A stretch of 64,000 nucleotides of DNA, taken from positions 1 to 64,000 of the forward strand of contig JAOXRU010000491.1 in the NCBI GenBank assembly GCA_025800395.1, in the 5' to 3' direction. How positions within the stretch are numbered: the first letter of the stretch is position 1; each line of letters opens with the position of its first letter. The translations under genes and the position numbers were made by a program. This stretch comes from Flavobacteriaceae bacterium (lineage in GTDB: Bacteria > Bacteroidota > Bacteroidia > Flavobacteriales > Flavobacteriaceae). This document shows positions 43,830 through 52,068 of the stretch, in pieces. The notes below the pieces were generated by a model. It did no database searches and was not told the DNA's origin. It worked only from the letters and a program-made list of their open reading frames with translations.

Positions 43830-44177
43830 TATTATTTGTATTTAAGTGATTGCTATCTGAATTTCAAATTTATTACTTCTTTAAATCGAAGTCATTCTAT
43901 ATAGATGACTGCCATTCTTTATTCTGTGAATGAACCAAAATACTCGTTAAACTGCAATTGAGGGTATTAATTTAACGAAAATTCTTACCTATTGCAAATA
44001 AAAAAGTGTTTAATTATATAATTCTATCATTTCTTAGGAATTAGACAAATAATATTGTATTTTTGCGCTCCTTTTTACATGATCCGAGAAAAAAGGAAAG
44101 AATAAAATAAGGATTATAAACACTTCTGTAATGCGTTCGCACTCGGTAAACATGCAGAATACAAAGTACAATCAGCA
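43830..44177 (+). other. Intergenic region with the rpsA leader
   Basis: The 348 bases between the divergent BON/LysM and rpsA genes have no coding frame. A TANNTTTG box, TATTTTTG, lies at 44059-44066 and would start transcription near 44073. The resulting leader of about 105 bases is long for this window. It carries a small hairpin TGCGTTCGCA (44132-44141), but no recognised ribosomal-protein leader structure. Confidence 0.45.
44059..44066 (+). promoter_or_regulatory. TANNTTTG box of rpsA
   Basis: TATTTTTG fits the -7 consensus. The upstream TTTG box is weak, and the start codon is 112 bases downstream. Confidence 0.5.
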
Positions 44178-46013
44178 ATGGCTGAAAATACAGAAAACAA
44201 AGTTACCGAAGAGGTAACAGAAAACACTCAAGAGGTAGTACAAGAGCAAGCTGCTCCAGAAACTACAGTAAATCCAGAACAATTTTTAGCTGACTTCGAT
44301 TGGGATAAATACGAAGAAGGGATTGAGAAAGTGGACGAGGAACAATTGGTGGAGTTTGAAAAAATGGTAGCCGAGAACTTCGTAGATACTGCAGACGAAG
44401 AGGTAGTAGAAGGAGAGGTAGTATACCTTACCGATAGAGAAGCAATCATCGACATCAATTCGAAGTCAGAAGGGGTAATTTCTTTGAACGAATTTCGCTA
44501 CAACCCAGATCTAAAAGTTGGAGATAAAGTAGAAGTACTTATCGATATACGCGAAGACAAGACTGGTCAGTTAGTTTTGTCTCACCGTAAGGCCAGAACC
44601 ATCAAAGCATGGGATCGTGTAAATGCGGCCCACGAAACTGGAGAAATTGTAAATGGTTTTGTAAAATGTCGTACCAAAGGAGGTATGATCGTAGACGTAT
44701 TTGGAATCGAGGCCTTCTTGCCAGGTTCGCAAATAGATGTAAAACCTATTAGAGATTACGATATTTACGTAAACAAAACTATGGAGTTTAAAGTGGTTAA
44801 AATCAATCACGAGTTTAAAAACGTAGTTGTTTCTCACAAAGCACTTATAGAAGCTGATATCGAGCTTCAAAAGAAAGAAATTATTGGCCAGTTGGAAAAA
44901 GGTCAAGTATTGGAAGGTGTGGTAAAGAACATCACTTCATACGGGGTTTTTATCGATCTTGGAGGTGTAGATGGTTTGATTCACATAACCGATCTTTCTT
45001 GGAGTCGTATCAATCATCCAAACGAGATAGTAGAGTTGGATCAGAAACTCAATGTAGTTATTCTAGATTTCGACGACAACAAATCTCGTATCCAGCTTGG
45101 ATTGAAGCAGTTGCAGAAACATCCATGGGAAGCGCTTAGCGAAGAACTAAAAGTAGGAGATAAGGTAAAAGGTAAAGTAGTTGTGATTGCAGACTATGGT
45201 GCGTTTATAGAAGTTTCTGAAGGAGTAGAAGGATTGATTCACGTTTCTGAAATGTCTTGGTCTACGCACTTGCGTTCAGCTCAGGATTTTGTAAAAGTAG
45301 GAGATGAAGTAGAGGCAGTTATTCTTACTCTAGATAGAGAAGAGCGCAAAATGTCTCTAGGTATCAAACAACTTACTCCAGATCCATGGACAGATATTAC
45401 AACCAAATATCCTGTAGGATCTCGTCATACTGGTATCGTACGCAACTTTACCAATTTCGGTGTATTTGTGGAATTGGAAGAAGGAATCGACGGATTGATT
45501 TATATCTCTGATCTTTCTTGGACCAAGAAAATCAAACACCCATCAGAATTTGTTGCAGTTGAAGACAAATTGGAAGTGGAAGTATTGGAATTGGATGTGG
45601 AAGGACGTAAGTTGAGTCTTGGACACAAACAAACCAAAGAAAACCCATGGGATAAATATGAAACGGAGTTTGCTATCGGTTCTACACACAATGCAGCTAT
45701 TGCAGATATCGTAGACAAGGGAGCAACGATCAACTTCAATGAAGATATCGTAGCTTTTGTACCTTCTCGCCATTTGGAAAAAGAAGATGGAGGAAAGCTT
45801 GGAAAAGGAGAAGTTGCAGATTTCCGTATCATTGAGTTCAACAAAGAATTCAAGCGTGTAGTAGCTTCACATACAGCTGTCTTCAAAGAAGAAGAGCAGC
45901 GTATTGTAAAAGCGGCTCAGAAAAAAGCCCAGCAGTCAGAAGCAAAGCCAACACTTGGTGATGCGAATGATGCACTACAAGCACTGAAAGATAAAATGGA
46001 AGGAAAAGCATAA
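44178..46013 (+). CDS. rpsA: Ribosomal protein S1
   Basis: This 611-residue protein has six S1 RNA-binding domains, starting near residues 76, 157, 243, 328, 415 and 500. Domains 3-5 have the clear GVFIDLGGVDGLIHITDLSW-like pattern. The first and last are divergent. A glutamate-rich N-terminal extension of about 60 residues precedes them, as is usual in Bacteroidota S1. It binds mRNA at the ribosome and is expected to matter in this phylum, which makes little use of Shine-Dalgarno pairing. A hairpin with a GAAA loop terminates it. Confidence 0.96.
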   Translation: MAENTENKVTEEVTENTQEVVQEQAAPETTVNPEQFLADFDWDKYEEGIEKVDEEQLVEFEKMVAENFVDTADEEVVEGEVVYLTDREAIIDINSKSEGVISLNEFRYNPDLKVGDKVEVLIDIREDKTGQLVLSHRKARTIKAWDRVNAAHETGEIVNGFVKCRTKGGMIVDVFGIEAFLPGSQIDVKPIRDYDIYVNKTMEFKVVKINHEFKNVVVSHKALIEADIELQKKEIIGQLEKGQVLEGVVKNITSYGVFIDLGGVDGLIHITDLSWSRINHPNEIVELDQKLNVVILDFDDNKSRIQLGLKQLQKHPWEALSEELKVGDKVKGKVVVIADYGAFIEVSEGVEGLIHVSEMSWSTHLRSAQDFVKVGDEVEAVILTLDREERKMSLGIKQLTPDPWTDITTKYPVGSRHTGIVRNFTNFGVFVELEEGIDGLIYISDLSWTKKIKHPSEFVAVEDKLEVEVLELDVEGRKLSLGHKQTKENPWDKYETEFAIGSTHNAAIADIVDKGATINFNEDIVAFVPSRHLEKEDGGKLGKGEVADFRIIEFNKEFKRVVASHTAVFKEEEQRIVKAAQKKAQQSEAKPTLGDANDALQALKDKMEGKA

Positions 46014-46035
46014 GTCATACCAACCACTAAATTAT

Positions 46036-46064
46036 AAGGGCGGCCAGAAATGGCGGCCCTTTTT
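46036..46064 (+). terminator. rpsA terminator
   Basis: AAGGGC...GCCCTT encloses GCCA, GAAA, TGGC, giving a two-part stem with one G-G mismatch and a GAAA tetraloop. A T run follows. Confidence 0.85.
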
Positions 46065-46206
46065 GGTAATATCAGGTATCAAAATCATTTGATGGTATAT
46101 CCTCATGTCTGCTTTTATTTTGGAATGAAAGCCTGTTTACGGATTTTGTGCCACTCATAGCTAATGCAATTGGATCAAGCGTTCTTCTTAAATACAGGTT
46201 TTGTAA

Positions 46207-46242
46207 AACAACAAAGGACCTGTTGAGGTCCCTTTTGTTGTT
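46207..46242 (-). terminator. Terminator of the Lcl/SprB-type lipoprotein gene
   Basis: AACAACAAAGGACC and GGTCCCTTTTGTTGTT pair around TGTTGA with two bulged bases. It lies 16 bases past the stop codon on the minus strand. Confidence 0.78.
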
Positions 46243-46257
46243 GAAAATTATGTAGGT

Positions 46258-47274
46258 TTAAAAATCTCGTATCGCTACAAAGCGTATATTGTAACAGACC
46301 GATAAGGCTTCCGTTTCACCATTGCTGAAATTTATATAATTGGCTTCTTTGTTTCCACAAACATTTGAGTTGTCTTTTGTAAAGGAGGTCCAATAATTGT
46401 CATAAATCGTATTTCCCGTTTTTAAGGTATAAATATTGGTTTTATGCAGATTGTTGTATATTTTGTAAAGCTGTTTATAGGAAGGAAGATACCAATCTGA
46501 GTATCCGTTGGTTGTCCATTTTTCGCATTTTTGTTTGGCAATAATCCAAGTGTCTTTTTCATATTTATACGTGGTATTTAAAATAAAACCACTGATACCA
46601 TCACAATTGATATGTGCAATAATACCGCCCTGAAATACTTGTCCTATACTATAAGGAGAGACTTCGCTTCGAGTGCTAACTTTTACTTGGTTGCTATAAC
46701 TGGTTCCGGCGGCAGTAATAACATATCCCCTTAAGTAGTAAGTTGTTCCTAGTGCGAGTCCTTCTATTTTGGATTCATAATTACTGTATGCATTTTCCGA
46801 TACAATTTTACTATTTGCTATAGTAGGGTTTGGCTCTAAAGCGTAACATACTCCTCTTTCGGTGATCTCACTACCAGCATCATTGCTAATAACGTTTTTG
46901 AGATGGATTAGATTACTACCGATACAACTAACTTCAGTTTTAATACTCACCAAGGCAGTTTCAATTACGATAGAGGCAGTCTGTTGGCAGCCTTTTGCAT
47001 CTTTTGCAACGACCGTATAGGTTCCAGGTTCTAGGTTGCCTTCTTTTTTACCAATTGTGGAGGTTGTCTCTCCAGTACTCCAAGTATAAGTTATGGGTGA
47101 CTTGCCTCCTTCGGTATTAACGATGGCATTGTTGTTATTGGTCCAGTTAGTTACTTCTATAGAGAATCCTTCACAAGAAGTTGTTGGTTCGTTTTGGACT
47201 TCCTCTTTGTCGGGGCTAGTGCAAGATATTGCGATAAAATGCGATAATGCGGCAAAAAAAAATAGTTTTTTCAT
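46258..47274 (-). CDS. Lipoprotein with SprB-like, FN3-like and Lcl (DUF1566) domains
   Basis: From the ATG at 47274 this is a 338-residue lipoprotein (HFIAISC signal). An SprB-type repeat (about 30-105) has PITYTWSTGETT and LEPGTYTVVAKDAKGC. A domain with FN3-like ending (TTYYLRGYVITAAGTSYSNQ) follows. The C-terminal Lcl/DUF1566 domain includes VFQGGIIAHI, GYSDWYLPSYKQL and a closing YNIRFVAIRDF. Such proteins are cell-surface or cargo proteins in Bacteroidota. The gene is isolated, with 440 bases before pyrR. Confidence 0.82.
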   Translation of the reverse strand: MKKLFFFAALSHFIAISCTSPDKEEVQNEPTTSCEGFSIEVTNWTNNNNAIVNTEGGKSPITYTWSTGETTSTIGKKEGNLEPGTYTVVAKDAKGCQQTASIVIETALVSIKTEVSCIGSNLIHLKNVISNDAGSEITERGVCYALEPNPTIANSKIVSENAYSNYESKIEGLALGTTYYLRGYVITAAGTSYSNQVKVSTRSEVSPYSIGQVFQGGIIAHINCDGISGFILNTTYKYEKDTWIIAKQKCEKWTTNGYSDWYLPSYKQLYKIYNNLHKTNIYTLKTGNTIYDNYWTSFTKDNSNVCGNKEANYINFSNGETEALSVCYNIRFVAIRDF

Positions 47275-47714
47275 AGAAATCAATATTTATATTCAAATTT
47301 TACAATTTCAGATATTCTTTTCAGTTTCTATGTGGTTCTCTAAAGTGTTTGTTCTTGGCAAACAATACAAATATAGGATGGTGAAAGGATAGTGTGAAAA
47401 TAATATGAAAATTTGGATTGGATCGATGAAATTTCAATTACTTGGAGTGAAAATCAGATATTCTATATGGATTCAGATAGTCATTGATTTTCGATTAAAA
47501 CCCGATTTCGATTCTATTTCTGCATGAATTAGATGTAAAAAAATCGATGGGAGAGCTTTTTACCTAAAATAGAAATTGCTCTGAAAGCAAACGGTTAATT
47601 AGTCAAGTTTTCCCTAAACAAAAAAACAGAAAACTTAAATGGGAAGAAATTGCAAGACTTGCAAAAAGGGATTAATCAAAAAATATAGTACTTTTGCCAC
47701 TAGAGTTTCTGTTT
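47275..47714. other. Intergenic region before pyrR, no gene seen
   Basis: 440 bases separate the lipoprotein and pyrR. AT-rich DNA holds repeated GATTTCGATT-like words and a small hairpin AAGTTTTC...GAAAACTT (47605-47636) that lacks GC pairs and a T tail. The pyrR -7 box lies at 47689-47696. No coding frame, riboswitch or pyr-attenuator-like structure was recognised. Confidence 0.4.
47689..47696 (+). promoter_or_regulatory. TANNTTTG box of the pyrR operon
   Basis: TACTTTTG fits the -7 consensus, 19 bases before the ATG at 47715, giving a very short leader. This argues against an earlier in-frame TTG start at 47694, which would lie inside the promoter. Confidence 0.55.
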
Positions 47715-48254
47715 ATGATGAGTAATCAACAACTTTTGAGTGCAAAAGAAATCGATATTATTTCTCGTCGATTGGCCTGCCAGTTGGTAGAGCGTCACCT
47801 CAATTTTGAACATACGGTATTGGTGGGTTTGCAGCCTAGAGGGGTTTATTTTGCGGAGCGAATCAAAAAAATATTGGAAGAGGACTACCAACTTCAGGTT
47901 CCTTATGGTTTGTTGGACATTACCTTTTTCCGAGATGATTTTAGAAGGGGAGATGAGCCATTGAAGGCCAATAGCACCCATATTGATTTTGTGGTAGAGG
48001 AAAAACATGTGGTTTTTATAGACGATGTTTTGTTTACAGGACGTAGCATTCGCGCTGCACTCACGGCAATTCAGTCTTTTGGAAGACCCAATACAGTAGA
48101 ATTGTTGGTGCTTATAGATAGACGATTTAGTCGACATTTACCTATACAACCAACCTATAAAGGAAGGCAAGTAGATGCCATCAACAACGAAAAAGTGTTG
48201 GTGCAATGGGCAGAAAAAGACGGAGAAGACGGCGTATTTTTAATGAATAACTAA
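47715..48254 (+). CDS. pyrR: PyrR bifunctional pyrimidine regulator / uracil phosphoribosyltransferase
   Basis: From 47715 this is a 179-residue PRTase-fold protein with the PRPP-binding loop VVFIDDVLFTGRSIRAAL and the PyrR-type HTVLVGLQPRGVYFAERI and PYGLLDITFFRDDF. In Gram-positive bacteria PyrR binds pyr mRNA; here the leader appears too short for attenuation, so the enzyme activity (UMP from uracil) may be its main role. pyrB starts 4 bases after its stop. Confidence 0.93.
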   Translation: MMSNQQLLSAKEIDIISRRLACQLVERHLNFEHTVLVGLQPRGVYFAERIKKILEEDYQLQVPYGLLDITFFRDDFRRGDEPLKANSTHIDFVVEEKHVVFIDDVLFTGRSIRAALTAIQSFGRPNTVELLVLIDRRFSRHLPIQPTYKGRQVDAINNEKVLVQWAEKDGEDGVFLMNN

Positions 48255-48258
48255 ACCA

Positions 48259-49188
48259 ATGGGAGTACTAAGTGTAGATCACTTATTAGGGATTAAATAC
48301 ATCGATAAAAACGATATTCAACTAATATTTGAAACAGCAGATCATTTTAAAGAAGTAATCAATAGACCAATCAAAAAAGTCCCTTCTTTGCGTGATTTTA
48401 CGATTGCCAATATTTTTTTTGAAAATAGTACGCGCACCAAATTATCTTTCGAATTGGCCGAAAAGCGTCTATCTGCAGATATCGTAAATTTTTCTGCTGG
48501 ACAATCTTCTGTAAAAAAAGGAGAAACCTTGGTAGATACGGTCAACAATATATTATCGATGAAGGTGGATATGGTGGTGATGCGACATCCCAATCCAGGT
48601 GCGGGTGTCTTTCTTTCCAACCATATAAACGCTAGCATTGTAAATGCGGGGGATGGTGCACATGAGCATCCTACCCAAGCTTTATTGGACTCTTATTCTA
48701 TTAGAGAAAAATTGGGAGAAGTAGGAGGAAAGAAGGTCGTTGTTGTTGGAGATGTTTTGCATTCTAGAGTAGCGCTATCCAATATATTTGCCTTGCAAAA
48801 GCAGGGTGCAGAAGTCATGCTTTGTGGACCCAAAACCCTAATTCCAAAACATATACATAAGCTAGGTGTACAAGTTGAACAAGATTTGAAAAAAGCACTG
48901 CATTGGTGTGACGTAGCCAATATGCTAAGGGTCCAAAATGAGCGTATGGACGTAAGTTATTTTCCGTCTACCAGAGAATATTCCCAACAATACCAATTGA
49001 ACAAAAACTTGTTAGATTCTTTAGACAAGGAGATCGTTGTAATGCATCCAGGGCCAATCAATAGAGGAGTGGAGATCACTTCCGATGTAGCGGATTCGGA
49101 GCATTCTATTATTTTAAATCAGGTAGAAAATGGCGTAGCTATTCGTATGGCGGTCATTTATTTACTGGCATCAAAAATTAAAAAATAA
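48259..49188 (+). CDS. pyrB: Aspartate carbamoyltransferase catalytic subunit
   Basis: This 309-residue enzyme transfers carbamoyl phosphate to aspartate, the second step of UMP synthesis. The carbamoyl-phosphate site FENSTRTKLSFELAEKRL, the second site HPTQALLDSYSI and the aspartate-binding HPGPINRGVEI are intact. No pyrI regulatory subunit follows, which is usual for the PyrR-linked type. Second gene in pyrR-pyrB-STAS-like. Confidence 0.95.
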   Translation: MGVLSVDHLLGIKYIDKNDIQLIFETADHFKEVINRPIKKVPSLRDFTIANIFFENSTRTKLSFELAEKRLSADIVNFSAGQSSVKKGETLVDTVNNILSMKVDMVVMRHPNPGAGVFLSNHINASIVNAGDGAHEHPTQALLDSYSIREKLGEVGGKKVVVVGDVLHSRVALSNIFALQKQGAEVMLCGPKTLIPKHIHKLGVQVEQDLKKALHWCDVANMLRVQNERMDVSYFPSTREYSQQYQLNKNLLDSLDKEIVVMHPGPINRGVEITSDVADSEHSIILNQVENGVAIRMAVIYLLASKIKK

Positions 49189-49193
49189 CGATA

Positions 49194-49526
49194 ATGATAA
49201 TCGAAAAAAAAGGAAACATCTCTATTGTTTCCCAAGAAAAAGGAACTGTAATGAGCTTTTTAGAAAAAATTAATACAGATTATAACAAGCTAAAAAATGA
49301 CAACCTCGTTCTTAGTTTGTTTTCTATGGATAGCATTCCAGTTACTTCATTGGCGGAGTTCTTACAATTGTCTAAAACCCATACAGCTAACAAAAGATCT
49401 TTTGTAATTGCTTGTAGTCGATTAAACTATAACGAAGTGCCTGAAGAACTAGTAGTAGTGCCATCCCTAAAAGAAGCATTCGATATCATTGAAATGGAAG
49501 AAATAGAAAGAGATCTTGGGCTGTAA
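49194..49526 (+). CDS. STAS-like small protein, unrecognised
   Basis: This 110-residue soluble protein follows pyrB by 5 bases. Its pattern is strand (NISIVSQEKG), helix (MSFLEKINTDYNKL), strand (LVLSLFSMDSIPVTSLAEF), helix, strand (SFVIACSRL), a late strand (LVVVPSLKEAFDIIEME), which resembles the STAS fold of anti-sigma antagonists, without a clear phosphoserine site. It precedes rnz. Its conserved position in flavobacteria is from memory. Function unknown. Confidence 0.7.
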   Translation: MIIEKKGNISIVSQEKGTVMSFLEKINTDYNKLKNDNLVLSLFSMDSIPVTSLAEFLQLSKTHTANKRSFVIACSRLNYNEVPEELVVVPSLKEAFDIIEMEEIERDLGL

Positions 49527-49598
49527 GCACAGCATCCGTTTTTTGTGATTTTTTACTACTTATTGTTTATTTTTGATTCAAATCATTCAAATCTTTGC

Positions 49599-50504
49599 AT
49601 GAAAGTTACCATACTCGGCTGTTATGCCGCTACACCACGAAGTCTTACCAATCCCAGTGCACAGGTACTTGAGATAAAAAATGATATGTTGCTAATAGAT
49701 TGTGGAGAGGGCACACAAGTACAATTGCGGAAAAACAAAATAAAATTTGCTCGTATAAAACATATTTTTATTTCTCATTTGCACGGAGATCATTTTTTCG
49801 GACTACCAGGATTAATTGCCACCTTTCACTTGTTGGGTAGAGAGGCTCCATTGCATATTTATGGCCCCAAAGGTATCAAAGAAGCCATATTGTTATTGCT
49901 CAAACTTGGAGATACCTATACCAATTATCCTTTACTTTTTCACGAATTGGAAAGTAATAAGCCAGAGTGTATACTAGAAACCAACCATATAAAAGTAACC
50001 ACCATACCGCTCATCCATCGCGTGTATACCAATGGTTTTTTGATAGAAGAACAACAAGGAGAACGAAAACTATTGGTACATTTGGCAGAAGAAGCCAATA
50101 TTCACCAAGCTTATTATAGTAAACTAAAGCAAGGTAAAGATGTAGAGAACGAAGATGGGGTACTTATCGATCATACTACGGTTACTTTGCCAGCACCACC
50201 ACCAAAATCCTATGCTTACTGCTCGGATACATTTTATAACGAAGCCATACTACCTATTATAAAAAAAGCCACTGTTTTGTATCACGAATCCACCTTCTTA
50301 GATGCGCATGTACATTTAACCGAAAAAACGAAGCACAGTACTGCCAAGCAAGCTGCTATTATTGCAAAGAAAGCCGAAGTTTCCCATCTGATACTCGGAC
50401 ACTATTCTACACGATATACCGATATATCTGCTTTTAAAGAAGAGGCCGAAACCATATTTTCTCCGGTTTTGTTAGGAGATGACGGAAAAGTTTTTGAATT
50501 TTGA
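49599..50504 (+). CDS. rnz: Ribonuclease Z
   Basis: From the ATG at 49599 this is a 301-residue metallo-beta-lactamase-fold nuclease that trims tRNA 3' ends. The zinc motif HLHGDH (His60, His62, Asp64, His65) and the later ESTFLDAHVHL and GHYSTRY motifs are intact. The exosite segment (GLPGLIATFHLLGR) is present. A start 54 bases upstream would add an unlikely hydrophobic leader. Confidence 0.94.
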   Translation: MKVTILGCYAATPRSLTNPSAQVLEIKNDMLLIDCGEGTQVQLRKNKIKFARIKHIFISHLHGDHFFGLPGLIATFHLLGREAPLHIYGPKGIKEAILLLLKLGDTYTNYPLLFHELESNKPECILETNHIKVTTIPLIHRVYTNGFLIEEQQGERKLLVHLAEEANIHQAYYSKLKQGKDVENEDGVLIDHTTVTLPAPPPKSYAYCSDTFYNEAILPIIKKATVLYHESTFLDAHVHLTEKTKHSTAKQAAIIAKKAEVSHLILGHYSTRYTDISAFKEEAETIFSPVLLGDDGKVFEF

Positions 50505-50530
50505 TAATTATGGGGTATGCCATCACCCAA

Positions 50531-50632
50531 GGATGCTGGCACCGGGCTATCACTAGTCGCTTTTTTCTGTTTCCAAAGCTATCGCTTCGAAAACAGAAAA
50601 AGAGCTTCAACATGCCGTTCTATCCCTTACCC
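50531..50632 (+). repeat. Hairpin repeat between rnz and pdxH
   Basis: GGGCTATC (50544-50551) leads a strong hairpin, arms GCTTTTTTCTGTTTCCAAAGC (50559-50579) and its near complement (50584-50605), then CTATCCCTTAC (50620-50630). The stem has about 20 pairs with a 4-base loop. The same layout (GGGCTAT, hairpin, CTATCCCT) is, to my knowledge, frequent in intergenic regions of flavobacteria. A 67-codon reading frame across it has no family support and is not annotated. Confidence 0.65.
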
Positions 50633-50646
50633 ATTTAAACAAGCTT

Positions 50647-51294
50647 ATGGAGAAAGATTTAAGCAATTACAGACAATCCTACGAGAAGGATTTACTACTC
50701 GAATCAGAGGTGTCGGATAATCCAATGGAATTATTTCAAAAATGGTTTCATATTGCCGATGCTAGCCATCAAGTAGCAGAAGCCAACGCCATGCATATAA
50801 GTACTATTGGGTTAGATGGTTTCCCGAAAACCCGTGTCGTGCTTTTAAAAAAATATACCTACGAAGGTTTTATCTTTTACACCAATTACGATAGCGAAAA
50901 AGGAAAAGCCATAGCTGCAAATCCTGCCGTTTGTCTTTCTTTTTTCTGGCCAGCTTTGGAACGTCAAATTATTATTAAAGGAAAGGCAGAAAAAATCGCA
51001 GAAAACTTATCCGATGGCTATTTTGAATCGCGTCCTAGAGGAAGTCAGCTAGGGGCTATTGTTTCCGACCAAAGCGAGGTGATCCCTTCCCGTGAATATC
51101 TCGAAGAGAAACTTCAAAAGCTAGAGAAAGATATGGAAGGCAAGGAGATTGAACGTCCCAGCCACTGGGGGGGCTATCTCATACGTCCGACAGAAATCGA
51201 ATTTTGGCAAGGAAGACCAAATAGACTACATGATAGATTGCGCTGTAGTTTAGATTCCGAATATAATTGGATTGTAGAACGATTGGCGCCATAA
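50647..51294 (+). CDS. pdxH: Pyridoxamine 5'-phosphate oxidase
   Basis: This 215-residue FMN enzyme makes pyridoxal 5'-phosphate. Marks are KTRVVLLKKYTYEGFIFYTNY, SKGKAIAANP-type (SEKGKAIAANP) FMN site, FFWPALERQI, ESRPRGSQLGAIVSDQS and the closing WQGRPNRLHDRLRC with the final LAP. It follows the hairpin repeat and is probably transcribed independently of rnz. Confidence 0.95.
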   Translation: MEKDLSNYRQSYEKDLLLESEVSDNPMELFQKWFHIADASHQVAEANAMHISTIGLDGFPKTRVVLLKKYTYEGFIFYTNYDSEKGKAIAANPAVCLSFFWPALERQIIIKGKAEKIAENLSDGYFESRPRGSQLGAIVSDQSEVIPSREYLEEKLQKLEKDMEGKEIERPSHWGGYLIRPTEIEFWQGRPNRLHDRLRCSLDSEYNWIVERLAP

Positions 51295-51494
51295 AATGAT
51301 CTTAGGATTTTTATAAGTACATTGTAATTAGAAATTTGTAGTTTCCCTATATTTTACCAATTATACCCACATGCTATTTTCGTACTTTCAAATGGAATAG
51401 TCGTATTACAATACTTTACTAAGGTATTATTGTGGTTTTAATACCAAAAAGAGTTTTTTTTCGTTGAATAAGAAAGACGCCCAAAATCTTTTTC

Positions 51495-51980
51495 ATGAAA
51501 ACTACAAAATATCTTGTTTTAGGCCTAATGGCTTTACTCTTATTGGCTTGTAGCAAAACAGAGGAACCTATAGAAGCGCTAGAGGCACAATTACTTAAGA
51601 ATACTTATACTACTATGGAAATGGATATGGTAGCAGCTATAAATGCTTATAGAGCTTCCCTAGGATTAAATTCAGTCCAGCTTTTAGATATAGCTTCTAC
51701 ACAGGCAGCAGCCCATAACGACCATATGATTAGTCACCAAGAAACCTGTCATCATTTCTTTCACCAAAGAAAACATAATATAGAATCACATACATCCGCT
51801 GCTGCTGTTGTAGAGAATGTGGCTTTTGCATATCGCAATGCAGAATCTGCTGTAGCTGCATGGATAAAAAGCCCAGAACATCAAAAAGCCTTAGTAGGCG
51901 ATTATAATTTTGTGGGTATTGCTGCCAATGCCAATGCAGATGGTAGATTCTATTATACCAATATTATGGTGAAAAAATAA
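51495..51980 (+). CDS. CAP-domain (SCP-like) lipoprotein
   Basis: This 161-residue protein has a lipoprotein signal (LMALLLLACSKTE) and a CAP domain: MVAAINAYRASLGLNSVQLLD, AAAHNDHMISHQETCHHFF and ENVAFAYRNAESAVAAWIKS. The conserved His of the CAP site is present (AAHNDHM). Bacterial CAP-domain proteins are envelope-associated and mostly of unknown function. Confidence 0.88.
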   Translation: MKTTKYLVLGLMALLLLACSKTEEPIEALEAQLLKNTYTTMEMDMVAAINAYRASLGLNSVQLLDIASTQAAAHNDHMISHQETCHHFFHQRKHNIESHTSAAAVVENVAFAYRNAESAVAAWIKSPEHQKALVGDYNFVGIAANANADGRFYYTNIMVKK

Positions 51981-52005
51981 AGCAAGACAATAAATTATCT
52001 TGCTT
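51981..52005 (+). terminator. Terminator after the CAP gene
   Basis: AGCAAGA and TCTTGCT bracket AT-rich sequence that also pairs in part, forming a stem right after the stop. T-rich DNA follows. Confidence 0.65.
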
Positions 52006-52068
52006 CTTATTTATAATTTTTAAATGGAACTACAGCTAGTAATTCCATTTCGTATTCCTTTACAAAAA

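Noticed and set aside
47605-47636. Hairpin AAGTTTTC...GAAAACTT before pyrR
   Set aside because: AT-rich 8-bp stem with a 16-base loop and no T tail; likely chance.
50517-50720. 67-codon frame across the rnz-pdxH gap
   Set aside because: It runs through a strong hairpin repeat and then into pdxH in another frame; composition and lack of family support show it is not a gene.
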